Below, in pieces: positions 5,498 to 5,597 of a DNA stretch of 5,597 bases. Origin of the DNA: Betaproteobacteria bacterium. GTDB taxonomy: Bacteria; Pseudomonadota; Gammaproteobacteria; Burkholderiales; SG8-41. The stretch is taken from NCBI GenBank assembly GCA_023266245.1, contig JAHFRO010000058.1, positions 1 through 5,597 of the forward strand, in the 5' to 3' direction. Below the pieces are notes generated by a model, which worked only from the letters and a program-made list of their open reading frames with translations, made no database searches and was not told the DNA's origin. The position numbers and the translations under genes are program-made. Position 1 is the stretch's first letter; each line of letters begins with the position of its first letter.

Positions 5498-5597
5498 TGC
5501 ATCCGGCCCCGTTTCAGTCCATGCAGCGTCTATGCGATCATCGGCCGCCTGCGCCGCAGCCTCCGAAACGCTTGTGGCAAGCATTCGGCCTTGTGGC
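5498..5597. other. Window-edge sequence with no assignable gene
   Basis: Short open frames run to the edge on both strands. One on the minus strand ends at TAG 5533-5535 after an Arg-rich tail (AFRRLRRRRPMIA). A second on the minus strand runs through the hairpin and ends in a TGA overlapping the phosphodiesterase ATG. A third on the plus strand opens at ATG 5521. None is long enough to recognise. A small hairpin GCTTG-TGG-CAAGC lies at 5570-5582, and CTTGTGGC is repeated at 5571-5578 and 5590-5597. Confidence 0.3.

Overview
The window is GC-rich proteobacterial DNA. A betaproteobacterium, probably of the Burkholderiales type, is the best guess. The clues are a decayed Bug/TctC-type periplasmic binding protein (a family greatly expanded in that group), a small DUF465 gene, a DsbB of typical length and strong third-position G/C bias. 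This is inference from content; no rRNA or other phylogenetic marker is present.

Layout. Positions 1-2669 (minus strand) hold a two-gene operon for a molybdenum hydroxylase of the IorAB/NicAB type: a [2Fe-2S] subunit (2205-2669, GTG start) followed by a molybdopterin-binding subunit (2110 down to 1, running off the window a few residues before its expected end). A 33-codon ORF and a REP-like palindrome fill the 94-base spacer between them. A divergent intergenic region (2670-2856) carries a -10-like box and the ribosome binding site of a 69-aa DUF465 protein (2857-3066, plus strand). A heptanucleotide repeat array with opposing arms (3071-3171) separates that gene from the convergent dsbB (3175-3693, minus strand), which has an extended -10 promoter at 3743-3751. 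Positions 3829-4179 hold a pseudogene of a Bug/TctC substrate-binding protein that lacks its N-terminus and has a large in-frame internal deletion. Then comes arfB (4226-4648, plus strand), a GGQ-type ribosome-rescue hydrolase, and convergent to it a GpdQ/CpdA-type metallophosphoesterase (4683-5456, minus strand) with all its metal ligands. The last 140 bases contain two small hairpins and no gene that can be assigned.

How the genes work together. Only the two hydroxylase genes form a clear functional unit: the small subunit passes electrons from the molybdenum subunit through two [2Fe-2S] clusters. The other genes (disulfide-bond formation, ribosome rescue, phosphodiester hydrolysis, DUF465) are independent housekeeping or accessory functions. 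I see no coherent undescribed system. The points most worth a second look are the internally deleted Bug gene, the heptad repeat array between convergent genes, and the bridging mini-ORF with ATGA overlaps at both ends.
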